The translations under genes were made by a program, and so were the position numbers. From the NCBI GenBank assembly GCA_000717735.1, contig JOBE01000004.1:62001-126000 (forward strand): a DNA stretch of 64,000 bases. Direction: 5' to 3'. Below are positions 35,465-43,988 of the stretch, in pieces. The notes beneath the pieces were generated by a model. The model was not told where the DNA came from. It saw only the letters and a list, made by a program, of their open reading frames with translations, and did not search any database. This DNA is from Streptomyces griseoluteus (GTDB lineage: Bacteria > Actinomycetota > Actinomycetes > Streptomycetales > Streptomycetaceae). Position 1 is the first letter of the stretch, and each line of letters begins with the position of its first letter.

Positions 35465-36169
35465 TCAGACGCAGGTGGGATGGCCCCAGCCGTCGGGGTT
35501 CTTGGAGATGGTCTCGCCCTTGTCGTAGGCCTTTCCGCAGCGGCAGCGGCCGGCGAATCTCGCCTTGAGCGTGCCGCCCGACGGGCGTGTCCTGCGCCCG
35601 GAGGAACCACCGGAGGAGGTGCCCGCGGAGGCGGAGGGCGCGGTGGAGCGCGCGCGGGGCGTGGAGGCGCGTGTCGGGGCCTCCGGCGGCGGCAGCGGGG
35701 CACCGGCGTCAGACCCCGTGGGCTCCTGGGTGCGGGCGGTGTGGCTGGCCGCGCGGTCGGCCGCGTCATTGAGGGGGTCGCCGTCGACCTGGTGCGCGGG
35801 CACGTAGACGAAGTCGACGTCCCGGCCGGTGAGGAGCGCGTCGATCCGGACGACCAGCTCCTTGTTGGCCACGGGGCTGCCGGAGGAGGTCTTCCAGCCC
35901 TTGCGGCGCCAGCCGGGCAGCCAGGTCGTGACGGCCTTCATGGCGTACTGCGAGTCCATCCGGACCTCGACGGGCACGGCGGGGTCGAGTGCTTCCAGCA
36001 GCCGTTCGAGGGCCGTGAGTTCGGCCACGTTGTTCGTCGCCCGGCCGAGCGGGCCCGCCTCCCAGCGGTCGATGCCGCCGTCGGTCCGGCCGATGACCCA
36101 TGCCCAGGCCGCGGGCCCGGGGTTTCCCTTCGACGCGCCGTCGCAGGCCGCGATGATCTTTTCCACCAT
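35465..36169 (-). CDS. rnhA: Ribonuclease HI with C-terminal zinc-finger-like domain
   Basis: 234 residues. The N-terminal 140 form an RNase HI domain with Asp10 (CDGASKGNPG), Glu50 (VAELTALE), Asp72 (MDSQYA) and a fourth Asp in DPLNDAAD. A Ser/Pro/Ala-rich linker follows, then a compact C-terminal module with three cysteines and a histidine (GRCRCGKAYDKG ... GWGHPTCV) that could bind zinc and RNA-DNA hybrid. It degrades RNA in RNA-DNA hybrids. ATG start at 36169. It lies next to an RNA-repair pair but is separated from it by a terminator. Confidence 0.9.
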   Translation of the reverse strand: MVEKIIAACDGASKGNPGPAAWAWVIGRTDGGIDRWEAGPLGRATNNVAELTALERLLEALDPAVPVEVRMDSQYAMKAVTTWLPGWRRKGWKTSSGSPVANKELVVRIDALLTGRDVDFVYVPAHQVDGDPLNDAADRAASHTARTQEPTGSDAGAPLPPPEAPTRASTPRARSTAPSASAGTSSGGSSGRRTRPSGGTLKARFAGRCRCGKAYDKGETISKNPDGWGHPTCV

Positions 36170-36189
36170 CCCACGATCCTGACACGACG

Positions 36190-36215
36190 GCGGGGGTGGG
36201 CCGTCCCACCCCCGC
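36190..36215 (-). terminator. Terminator of the RNA-repair pair
   Basis: GCGGGGGTGGG (36190-36200), loop CCGT, CCCACCCCCGC (36205-36215): a perfect 11-bp stem 21 bases past the kinase-phosphatase stop. Confidence 0.75.
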
Positions 36216-36236
36216 GTCGCGACGGCCTTGCCGGCG

Positions 36237-37160
36237 TCAGAAGGCGCCGTAGTTCACCTGCCAGGTGGGGAGGCCCATGCGGCGCCAGAGGGCGACCACG
36301 CGGTCCCGGTCGTCGAGGGAGACGCGGACGGCGTACCGGTGGCGCACGTGGGCGTCGAACAGCTCCGCCTTCACCAGGTCGTCGCCGCGGCCGTCGCCTG
36401 ACGCCCGCATCCACAGTTCGTCGTAGGGCACCTCGTGGCGGGCGAGCCAGCTCTCGGTGAGGGCACGGTGGTCCTCGCTCCGGCCGGAAAGGAGGACGAT
36501 CCGGTCCCTCTCGCTGTGCCGGAAGGCGCGCAGGGCGTCGCGCACGGAGACGTTGAGCAGGTCGCGGTCGCAGCGCGTGAAGTCGTACGGTCCCCGGTCG
36601 ACGCGCAGGGCGAGGGTGCCGTCGATGTCGCACATGACGGCGGTGGGCAGGCCCGGGCCCGCGACGTAGGGCTCGACGGCCGGCTGGTCGTTGAGCCAGT
36701 CCGCGGTGAGCCGCCAGCCGCCCCGGGTGGCCTTGGCGTGCTTGTCGGCGAGGATCCGGATGATCTCCTCGCCGACGGGCCGCTCGCGGGCGGCGTCGCG
36801 ACGGACGCACTCGTCGACGGGCACGGACGTGAAGTCGTGGACGGCGAAGGTGGCCAGGCCCGCGACGGCGGCCTTGAGCCGCTTGGGGATGTGCGGGGTC
36901 AGATGCGTGTTGTCGACGACGACGTCGAAGCCGTCGTCGACGGCCGCGCGGACGGCGGCGTCCTGGATGCCGAGCACGGTCTGCTCGTGGGTGCGGGAGC
37001 GGCCCCGGTCCGCCGTGTCGGTCGCGGGGAGGTCGAGCATGGCGCGGAGGTCGTCGAGGTTGACGCGGCGCACGCGTCCCTCGGCGGCGGCCTGGAGGAC
37101 GCGGGCGGCCGTCGTCTTCCCGGAGGCCGGGAGGCCGGTCATGACGTGAACGACAGGCAC
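36237..37160 (-). CDS. Polynucleotide kinase-phosphatase (T4 Pnkp type)
   Basis: 307 residues. The N-terminal P-loop kinase has GLPASGKTT at 9-17 and the nucleoside-kinase segment DNTHLTP. The C-terminal half is a HAD phosphatase with CDIDGTLA (Asp178 and Asp180) and later LLSGRSEDHR and VSLDDRDRVV. This kinase-then-phosphatase order is that of T4 Pnkp, which converts 3'-phosphate/5'-OH breaks into ligatable 3'-OH/5'-phosphate ends. GTG start 2 bases after the RNA ligase stop, with AGGAG inside the ligase end, so the two are surely one operon. Confidence 0.9.
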   Translation of the reverse strand: MPVVHVMTGLPASGKTTAARVLQAAAEGRVRRVNLDDLRAMLDLPATDTADRGRSRTHEQTVLGIQDAAVRAAVDDGFDVVVDNTHLTPHIPKRLKAAVAGLATFAVHDFTSVPVDECVRRDAARERPVGEEIIRILADKHAKATRGGWRLTADWLNDQPAVEPYVAGPGLPTAVMCDIDGTLALRVDRGPYDFTRCDRDLLNVSVRDALRAFRHSERDRIVLLSGRSEDHRALTESWLARHEVPYDELWMRASGDGRGDDLVKAELFDAHVRHRYAVRVSLDDRDRVVALWRRMGLPTWQVNYGAF

Positions 37161-37162
37161 GG

Positions 37163-38371
37163 TCAGTTCTCCTGGTCGGTGGCGAAGGGGTCGGCGGTCT
37201 CGGGGCGCAGCTGCCGCCACACGAGGAGGTCGGTCGGGCGCCCGTCGAGGCGGAGGAACAGGGCGGCGCGCAGGCCGCGGTCGGACACGCCCGCGGCGGC
37301 GCGGGCGAAGGCGCCGCGGTCGCCGGCGAGGTGGGCCAGGCGGGCGTACGCCTCGTCGACGGCCCGCTCGCGCTCGGCGGCGGCCGCTTCCAGGCCGGCG
37401 ATCACCTCGCGCACCCAGGCGTCGAACTCGTCCGGCACCTGTTCGAGGAGCGCGTCGAGGGGTTTGCCGCCGGAGGCCTCGACCTCGGCGACGGCGCAGC
37501 CCAGTCCCTTGGCCAGTTCGGCGGCGGGCAGGGCGGCGAAGCGCTGGATGCCGTGGCCGCGCCAGATGTCGCGCTCGGTGACCCCGGTGAGCACCTTGTG
37601 GAGGCGGACGTACTCGGCGAGCTTGGCCTTGGCGCGCAGGCCGGAGGCGAAGCGCAGGACGAAGCCCTCGGCGTCGGTGCCGGTGGCCCGGTGCCCGCCC
37701 GGGAGGGTGTTGGACTCGGTGAGCGCGACGAGCTCGGCGACGCTCATGGCGGGCCAGGTGCGGACGATCGAGCCGACGGGGTCCCAGCCGGTGGCGGCCT
37801 CGGCGAGGGGGATCTCGGTGCCGTCGTGGCCGAAGGCTGCGAGCAGGACGAGGTCGCGGCGCTCGCCGTAGTTCACGACGATGCGGTTGCCCGGGTACAG
37901 GATCTCGGCGAGGTACGTCACACCGGGCGTGAGGCCCGTGGTGTCGGCGGCGTCGAGGCGGCGCTGTGCCCAGGTCGCCTGGGCGCTGGTGAAGGAGCCC
38001 TTGGAGGCGACGTGCCAGCGGTCGTCGTAGTGGAAGACGACGGCGAGGCTGCCGTCGACCTTGTCGTACACCTCGAAGGGCTCGTCGGGCAGCGGCGGCG
38101 CGTAGGGACGGCCCGTGGCGTGTTCGGAGACGTTGAAGAACTTGGGGAGGGGGAGGGCGACGATCCGTCCGGTGGTGTCGTCGGCGACGAGTCCGCGGCA
38201 GCGCGTGGTCGCCCGGTTCCAGTGCTGGGCGTACTGGCACGCGCGCGTGTACGTGTAGATCGACAGCGGCAGCGCGGGGTGTCGTTTGCGCGTGACGTGC
38301 CCGTCCGCGAGCGCGGTGGCGAGTTCCTCGGACGGCATCAGGTCGTGCAGAGTCAGGGTCGCCTGGCTCAT
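37163..38371 (-). CDS. RNA ligase (nucleotidyltransferase superfamily, T4 Rnl1-like)
   Basis: 402 residues with ligase motif I Lys104 in YDKVDGS, motif IIIa/III YLAEILYPGNRIVVNYG, motif IV AEGFVLRF and motif V RAKAKLAEYVRLHK, followed by a helical C-terminal domain. It would seal RNA nicks through an enzyme-adenylate. The ATG at 38371 has a perfect AGGAGGG site 5 bases upstream. Together with the downstream kinase-phosphatase it makes a complete RNA break repair cassette, as phages use to reverse anticodon-nuclease damage to tRNA. Confidence 0.88.
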   Translation of the reverse strand: MSQATLTLHDLMPSEELATALADGHVTRKRHPALPLSIYTYTRACQYAQHWNRATTRCRGLVADDTTGRIVALPLPKFFNVSEHATGRPYAPPLPDEPFEVYDKVDGSLAVVFHYDDRWHVASKGSFTSAQATWAQRRLDAADTTGLTPGVTYLAEILYPGNRIVVNYGERRDLVLLAAFGHDGTEIPLAEAATGWDPVGSIVRTWPAMSVAELVALTESNTLPGGHRATGTDAEGFVLRFASGLRAKAKLAEYVRLHKVLTGVTERDIWRGHGIQRFAALPAAELAKGLGCAVAEVEASGGKPLDALLEQVPDEFDAWVREVIAGLEAAAAERERAVDEAYARLAHLAGDRGAFARAAAGVSDRGLRAALFLRLDGRPTDLLVWRQLRPETADPFATDQEN

Positions 38372-38561
38372 GGGGTCCCTCCTGGGTGTTCGATGATCCA
38401 TTCTCGGTCGGCGGGGCCGGGGAGGACAGCGATTTTCCGGGTCTGGGCCGGGAGGGGCGGGAATGCGCGGGCTCCCGATCCCGGGCGTGTCGGTGGTGCC
38501 CCGTAGACTCGCCGTCTCCCCGCCGGTGACGTCGCCGGCGCAGACGAAGGAAGCGAGCCCC

Positions 38562-38837
38562 ATGAACCACGCGGACGGCACGGCACCGATCTACGCCGAG
38601 CTCATACGGGAGCGGGGGGATGTTCCGGGTGACGTCCGCCAGGTCGCCGAGGAGGTTCTGCGGGACCTGAGCCGGGTCATCCAGGTACCGCCGCAGGGCG
38701 TCACGGGACCGCAGGGCGCCGTCGCGCACACCGGCGCCCTCGCGCACACCGGGCCCGCCGGGCAGATGGGCGTCGGCGGGCACGCGGGCGTCGTGGGCCA
38801 GGCGGGCGCCGTGCTGCCGCACCGTCCGATGCGGTAG
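38562..38837 (+). CDS. Small hypothetical protein with Gly/His-rich tail
   Basis: 91 residues: an N-terminal helical part (YAELIRERGDVPGDVRQVAEEVLRDLSRVI) and a tail of repeated HTG/GPxG-like units. No family recognised. ATG with AAGGAAG upstream; a possible -10 box TAGACT lies at 38511-38516. It diverges from the RNA ligase gene. Confidence 0.6.
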   Translation: MNHADGTAPIYAELIRERGDVPGDVRQVAEEVLRDLSRVIQVPPQGVTGPQGAVAHTGALAHTGPAGQMGVGGHAGVVGQAGAVLPHRPMR

Positions 38838-38964
38838 CCCTCGCGACAGCCCTCCGGCCCGGTCCGCCGGGTTCCGGGCGTTGTCAGTGCCGTGCGCCAT
38901 GCTGCTCCCCGGACGGCCCGTGCCACGGTGGGACGGGCCGCGAACGGGATCAGGGGATGACGAC

Positions 38965-39546
38965 ATGGCCGAGGTTCTGCTGTTCCACCACTCGCTCGGG
39001 CTGACGCCGGGCGTCGGCGCGTTCGCCGACGAGCTGCGGCGGGCCGGGCACACGGTGCACGTGCCCGACCTGTACGACGGGCGGACGTTCACCGACCTGG
39101 AGGCCGGCGGCGGATACGCCCAGGAGATCGGTTTCGAGACGCTCGTGGCGCGCGGCGAGCGCGCCGCCGAGGGACTGCCGGAGGACATCGTCCTCGCCGG
39201 GTTCTCGCTCGGTGTGCTGCCCGCGCAGAAGCTGGCGCAGACCAGGGCGGGCGCGCGCGGCGCCCTGCTGTTCGGCGCCTGCGTGCCGCCGGCGGAGTTC
39301 GGCGGGTCCTGGCCGGAGGGCGTGCCCGTACAGGTGCACGGGATGGACGCCGATCCGTACTTCGTCGACGAGGGTGATCTGGCGGCGGCCCGCGCGCTCG
39401 TGGCGGACGCGGCGGACCGGAGGCTGTTCCTGTACCCGGGCAGCGCGCACCTGTTCGCGGAGGCCGGGTCGCCGTCCCACGTGCCGGAGGCCGCCGCGCT
39501 GTGCGTCGAGCGGGTGCTGTGCTTCCTGGGCGGAGTCGATCGCTGA
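38965..39546 (+). CDS. Dienelactone hydrolase family protein
   Basis: 193 residues of the alpha/beta-hydrolase fold: LLFHHSLGLTPGV at the N-terminus, nucleophile motif GFSLG, and the late His in PGSAHLF. True dienelactone hydrolases use Cys as nucleophile; here it is Ser, so the reaction is more likely an ordinary esterase or thioesterase. Cytoplasmic, no signal peptide. ATG at 38965. Confidence 0.82.
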   Translation: MAEVLLFHHSLGLTPGVGAFADELRRAGHTVHVPDLYDGRTFTDLEAGGGYAQEIGFETLVARGERAAEGLPEDIVLAGFSLGVLPAQKLAQTRAGARGALLFGACVPPAEFGGSWPEGVPVQVHGMDADPYFVDEGDLAAARALVADAADRRLFLYPGSAHLFAEAGSPSHVPEAAALCVERVLCFLGGVDR

Positions 39547-39613
39547 CCACGGCGAGCGCCGGCCGCGTCAGGCGCTGACCGCGGCGGACGCCGAGGGCTC
39601 CGCGGGCCGGGCG

Positions 39614-39633
39614 GGTCAGCCGATCGGCTGACC
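39614..39633 (+). terminator. 20-bp palindrome, possible terminator
   Basis: GGTCAGCCGATCGGCTGACC is a perfect 20-base palindrome 68 bases past the hydrolase stop; it can fold as an 8-bp stem with a GATC loop. Confidence 0.45.
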
Positions 39634-39772
39634 CCGGTGTCGTCCGTCCCGCCGCGTACCGGGGGCCGCCTGTCGGACCGTGCGGTGCCGTGCGCGGGCG
39701 GAGGATCGGGGCAGGGTGCGGGCCCGTCTCCGGACGGGACCGCCCGGTGTTCGCCGTACCGAGGGGTCCGAC

Positions 39773-40945
39773 ATGACGAAGTACCGCCGCACGTCCCGAA
39801 CCGCCCGGGTCCTGTTGCCCGGAGCGGCGGCCGTGGCCCTGCTCGCCGGTTGCGCGCTCGGATCCGGAGGGCCGGCGTCGGCGTCGGGCTCGACGCCGAC
39901 GGCGGGGGTGTCCCCCACGGCGGGCTCCTCGGTCACCGTGACGCCCGCGCCGGCCGCGCCCACCGGGAAGCCGGCGCCGGGCACGCTCCTGGTCGGCGAC
40001 TTCGGCTCCGCCACGGTCACCTTCGTCGACCCCGCGCGCGGTGCCACGGGTTCCGTGAAGGTCGGCACCGCGCCGTACGGCCTGGTGGTCGGCGCGGACG
40101 GGCGGGCCTGGGTGGCGACCGCCGAGGGCGTGGCGGTCGTGGACACCGTGACCCGGCAGCGGCTCGCCCTCGTTCCGTACGAGACGGACGCCGGGCCCGT
40201 GACCACGGGCGAGTACCGGGGCGGCGGCATGGGCATCGCGCTCGCGCCGGACGGGCGACGGGTGTACGTGGGGGTCAACGTGCCCGGCGGGAACGGCACC
40301 CTGGAGGTGATCGACACGGCGACCCTGAAGGTCACGGACACCGTGCCGGTGGGCCGGCGCCCCTTCGACGTGGACGTGTCGCGGGACGGCGCGGAGGTGT
40401 ACGCGACCAACCACGACTCCTTCGACGTCACGGTCGTCGCGGCGGGGACTCTGGAGCCGCGGCGGGTGGAGGTCGCCCCGTACGGCACCGAGGGCGGGCT
40501 GGGCTCCTGGCTCAAGCCGCACTACGCGGCCGTACGGCCCTCGGACGGCAAGCTGCTGCTGCCCTTCGAGGGCGAGCGCCTGGCCGTCGTGGACCCCCGC
40601 ACCGGCCGCACCACGATCGAGCCGATGACGGCGAACACGCATCAGCACGGGGCCACGGTGACCGCCGACGGGACGCTGCTGACCGTGGGCACGGGGCCGA
40701 TCGACCCGGACGTGGACCGCGGGCCCTCCCTCACCGTCCGGACGCCCGGCGGGACCGAGCGGGTCTACCCGCTGGAGGGGCCGCACGAGAGCGTGGCCGT
40801 GTCGAAGGGCGGCGAAACCGCCTACGTGACCGGTGGATTCACCCGGAGCGGGTACTGGGACGGTCTGAGCATCGTCGACCTCGACTCGGGCGACACCCGG
40901 CGCCTCGCCGCGGGCTCGCGTCCGCTGGGGATCGCGGTCCTCTGA
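39773..40945 (+). CDS. Lipoprotein beta-propeller (YVTN repeats)
   Basis: 390 residues. The lipoprotein signal ends LLAGC with the lipidated Cys27; a Ser/Thr/Pro linker follows, then repeated blades of the YVTN type (TLLVGDFGSATVTFVD, VYVGVNVPGGNGTLEVID, VYATNHDSFDVTVV, AYVTGGFTRSGYWDGLSIVD). Surface-attached propeller; ligand unknown. ATG has GAGGGG upstream. Confidence 0.85.
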   Translation: MTKYRRTSRTARVLLPGAAAVALLAGCALGSGGPASASGSTPTAGVSPTAGSSVTVTPAPAAPTGKPAPGTLLVGDFGSATVTFVDPARGATGSVKVGTAPYGLVVGADGRAWVATAEGVAVVDTVTRQRLALVPYETDAGPVTTGEYRGGGMGIALAPDGRRVYVGVNVPGGNGTLEVIDTATLKVTDTVPVGRRPFDVDVSRDGAEVYATNHDSFDVTVVAAGTLEPRRVEVAPYGTEGGLGSWLKPHYAAVRPSDGKLLLPFEGERLAVVDPRTGRTTIEPMTANTHQHGATVTADGTLLTVGTGPIDPDVDRGPSLTVRTPGGTERVYPLEGPHESVAVSKGGETAYVTGGFTRSGYWDGLSIVDLDSGDTRRLAAGSRPLGIAVL

Positions 40946-41091
40946 CCGGGGCCGCGTTCACGCCGAGGAGCGATACCGACGCAATGGCGATAGAAAGGGT
41001 GAACGACCGACAGTCGGCGAAAAACTGCCATATGGGCTTGTCGAGCCGTATCCGATGGCTCCTTGCACGCTCCTACGGAAGGGCGGACAGC

Positions 41092-42474
41092 GTGACGCGA
41101 CCGAGGATTCTCGTGGTGGGCGCGGGATTCGCCGGAGTGGCCTGCGTACGGAGGCTCGAACGGCGGCTCGCCGAGCGGGAGGCACAGCTCGCGCTGCTCT
41201 CGCCGTTCTCGTACCAGCTGTATCTGCCGCTGCTCCCCCAGGTCGCCGCGGGTGTGCTGACCCCGCAGTCGGTCGCGCTGTCGCTGCGGCGCAGTGAACG
41301 GCATCGCACCCGGATCGTGCCGGGCGGCGTGGTGGGGGTGGACACGGCGGCGAAGGTCTGTGTGGTGCGGACGATCTCCGGCGAGTACGTGACCGAGCCG
41401 TACGACCATCTCGTGCTCGCGCCGGGCAGTGTGACCCGCAGCTTCGACATCCCGGGGCTCGCCGAGCACGCGCGCGGGATGAAGACGCTCGCCGAGGCGG
41501 TGTACATCCGCGACCACGTCATCGCCCAGCTGGATCTGGCGGACGCGAGCAACGACGAGGCGGAGCGGGCGGCACGCCTGCAGTTCGTCGTGGTCGGCGG
41601 CGGTTACGCGGGCACGGAGACGGCGGCCTGTCTCCAGCAGCTCACCCACAACGCGGTCAAGCGGTACCCGCGCATCGACCCGAAGCTGATCAAGTGGCAC
41701 CTGGTGGACATCGCGCCGAAGCTCATGCCGGAGCTGGGCGACAAGCTGGGCGCCGCCGCGATGGACATCCTGACCAGGCGCGGGATCGAGGTGTCGCTGG
41801 GAGTGTCGGTGGCCTCGGTCGACGAGGAGACGGTCACGCTCACCGACGGACGGGCGCTGCCGAGCCGGACGCTGATCTGGACGGCCGGGGTCGCGGCGAG
41901 CCCGCTGATCGGCACGCTCGGCGCGGAGACCGTCCGCGGCCGGCTCGTCGTCTCGGCCGAGATGGCGGTGCCGGGGTTCGACGGGCTGTGGGCGCTCGGC
42001 GACGCGGCGGCGGTGCCCGACCTCGCCAAGGGCGAGGAGGGCGCGATCTGCCCGCCGACCGCGCAACACGCGATGCGGCAGGGGAAGGCGGTCGCCGACA
42101 ACCTGGTCGCGACACTGCGCGGGGAGCGGACCCGGCCGTACGCGCACAAGGACCTGGGGCTCGTGGTGGACCTCGGCGGGCTCGACGGCGTGTCGAAGCC
42201 GCTCGGCGTGGAACTGCACGGCATGCCCGCGCAGGCCGTGGCCCGCGCGTACCACTGGGCGGCGCTGCGGACCAACGTGGCCAAGACCCGGGTGATGACG
42301 AACTGGCTGCTGAACGCCGTGGCCGGGGACGACTTCGTACGGACCGGCTTCCTGGCGTCCAAGGCGGGCACGCTGCGCGACTTCGAGTACACCGACGCGT
42401 ACCTGACACCGGAGCAGGTCCGCGACCACACGGCCTCGTTCCGGGGGGCGGTCGGGACCGGCGGGGGCCACTGA
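41092..42474 (+). CDS. ndh: Type II NADH dehydrogenase (NDH-2 family)
   Basis: 460 residues with FAD-binding VGAGFAGV at the N-terminus, NADH-binding VVGGGYAGTETA in the middle and the flavin segment WALGDAAAVPD, then PPTAQHAMRQG that packs on the quinone site. These enzymes pass electrons from NADH to menaquinone without pumping protons, bound to the inner membrane face. I chose the GTG at 41092, one codon from the conserved RPRILVVGAG; in-frame ATGs at 40984 and 41032 would add a basic N-terminal extension. Confidence 0.88.
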   Translation: MTRPRILVVGAGFAGVACVRRLERRLAEREAQLALLSPFSYQLYLPLLPQVAAGVLTPQSVALSLRRSERHRTRIVPGGVVGVDTAAKVCVVRTISGEYVTEPYDHLVLAPGSVTRSFDIPGLAEHARGMKTLAEAVYIRDHVIAQLDLADASNDEAERAARLQFVVVGGGYAGTETAACLQQLTHNAVKRYPRIDPKLIKWHLVDIAPKLMPELGDKLGAAAMDILTRRGIEVSLGVSVASVDEETVTLTDGRALPSRTLIWTAGVAASPLIGTLGAETVRGRLVVSAEMAVPGFDGLWALGDAAAVPDLAKGEEGAICPPTAQHAMRQGKAVADNLVATLRGERTRPYAHKDLGLVVDLGGLDGVSKPLGVELHGMPAQAVARAYHWAALRTNVAKTRVMTNWLLNAVAGDDFVRTGFLASKAGTLRDFEYTDAYLTPEQVRDHTASFRGAVGTGGGH

Positions 42475-42484
42475 GGCCCAGTGG
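42468..42484. terminator. Short hairpin between converging ndh and transpeptidase genes
   Basis: CCACTG (42468-42473), loop AGGCC, CAGTGG (42479-42484). It spans the ndh stop codon; further GC-rich inverted sequence follows to 42510. Confidence 0.5.
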
Positions 42485-42507
42485 TGTGCCCGCCGGTCCC
42501 GGCGGCC

Positions 42508-43320
42508 TCAGCGGGCGAGAGCGGGGGCCGGGCCCATGACGACGACGGGTTCGGCGGCCGGGTCGAGGGCGCGGATCAGGTCGCGCAGGGCCTCGCGTTC
42601 CAGGGCCACGCAGGCCTGGGTGGGTCCGCCGTGGTCGACGTGGATCCAGACCCCGCCGCCCTTCCCCGCGCCGAGCGGGCGCTCCTTGTCCAGCGGGGTC
42701 CTGCCCGGTACCCGGTTGTAGTCGATGGCGATCACGTGGTCGAAGGAGCCTTCGAGGGGTTCGCCTGAGAAGCCGGTGCCGCTGATGGCGAACTCCTGGT
42801 CCTGGTCGTACGGGAAGCGGGCGCCGGGGTCCGGCAGCCGGCCGCCGGTGTCGCCGATCCGGAAGACCCCGATGGGGGTGCGCAGGTCACCGGCCCGGTG
42901 ATCGGCGGTCCAGCCCTTGAGCGCGTTGTGGGCGGGCCACGGTCCCGCGGCCTCGGTCCAGGCCCCGCCGCGGCTCCGCTCGTACAGCGTCGCGGTGGAG
43001 GTGTTGTCGTCGGCGGTGGCGCCGGTGACGACGAGTGCCTGGGTGGTGCCGTCGGGAACGAGGGCGTGTGTGGCGGGTCCGATGCCGGGGATCCGGGGAA
43101 CGGGTACGGGAGCTGAGGAGAGACTGCTCGCCGCCTCGCCCGCCGCACGGGGTGGCGCGCCTTCGGGGCGGGAGTCGCCGGCGGCGGGCGGGGCCGTGAC
43201 GGCGGGCCCGTCGGGTGTGGCGGGGACGGTCGGCGCGGTGCCGGCGCAGCCGGTGAGCAACAGGGCCGCACACAGTGTGCCGGCGCTCAGCAGCGCGGGG
43301 GCGCCCTTGCGGACGGACAT
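42508..43320 (-). CDS. L,D-transpeptidase (YkuD) family lipoprotein
   Basis: 270 residues. Lipoprotein signal ending LLTGC (Cys25), a Pro/Ala-rich linker, then a YkuD catalytic domain with TPIGVFRIGD, the His-containing GGGVWIHVDHGG and the nucleophile Cys in TQACVALE. Such enzymes form 3-3 peptidoglycan cross-links or attach proteins to the wall. ATG at 43320 behind GGAGGA. The Ser/Thr-His-Gly part of the usual motif is altered to DHGGPTQAC, as in the ErfK/YbiS branch lacking the serine. Confidence 0.83.
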   Translation of the reverse strand: MSVRKGAPALLSAGTLCAALLLTGCAGTAPTVPATPDGPAVTAPPAAGDSRPEGAPPRAAGEAASSLSSAPVPVPRIPGIGPATHALVPDGTTQALVVTGATADDNTSTATLYERSRGGAWTEAAGPWPAHNALKGWTADHRAGDLRTPIGVFRIGDTGGRLPDPGARFPYDQDQEFAISGTGFSGEPLEGSFDHVIAIDYNRVPGRTPLDKERPLGAGKGGGVWIHVDHGGPTQACVALEREALRDLIRALDPAAEPVVVMGPAPALAR

Positions 43321-43483
43321 GGACGGATCCTCCTGGCCGGGGGCAGTGCTGCCATCCGTACCCGTTCGGCGTGCGGCGCTGCCGCGCCGCCGGTGCCCTC
43401 ACCCGTACGGCCGTGTCGTCCGGGGTCCTGTCGTGCGTCCGAAAGCGGTTGACCGGCCGGGCGGGGCGCGCTTTCCTGCCCGG

Positions 43484-43924
43484 ATGAACGATCTCCGTAT
43501 CGAACGGGCCAGGAGCGCGGCGCAGCTCGCGGACTGGCGGGCCGTCCACAACACGGTCATCCCCACGGCCGCCCTCTCCCTCGACGAGGTGCGGGAGCGG
43601 TCGGGCCGGAACCGGCTGGACGTCGCGTACCTCGGGGAGGTGGTGGCGGGCTGTTCGACGGTGCGTCCTCCGGACGAGGAGACCGTGGCGGCCACCGTCA
43701 TCGCGCGGACGCTGCCCGGGTTCCGGGGGCGCGGGATCGGCACGGCACTGTACGAGCGGGGGCTCGCGCACGCGCGGACGCTGAGCGACGAGGGCGTCGA
43801 GACGGTGGTGCTCGCCTCCAACGAGGAGGGGCTGCGGTACGCGCTCGCACGTGGGTTCGTGAAGGTGGAGCGGTACGTCCTGCCGGGCGACACGGTGCCG
43901 TTCGTGACGCTGCGCCTCACCTGA
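43484..43924 (+). CDS. GNAT family N-acetyltransferase
   Basis: 146 residues with the acetyl-CoA pyrophosphate loop RGRGIGTALYERGLAHAR and the C-terminal N-x-x-G-L-x-Y-x-L-x-x-G-F pattern (NEEGLRYALARGFV). Substrate unknown. Starts at an ATG without a strong ribosome site. Confidence 0.82.
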   Translation: MNDLRIERARSAAQLADWRAVHNTVIPTAALSLDEVRERSGRNRLDVAYLGEVVAGCSTVRPPDEETVAATVIARTLPGFRGRGIGTALYERGLAHARTLSDEGVETVVLASNEEGLRYALARGFVKVERYVLPGDTVPFVTLRLT

Positions 43925-43988
43925 CGGTACGTCAGATCATCCCGTCGCAGGGCTGGGAACCTTCGGTGCCCGGCGCTACCCTCCGCGC

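Noticed and set aside
36237..39188. One very long minus-strand frame through the kinase-phosphatase and the start of the hydrolase region
   Set aside because: Only the last 307 codons show domains; the rest overlaps the RNA ligase gene out of frame and is Arg/Pro/His-rich.
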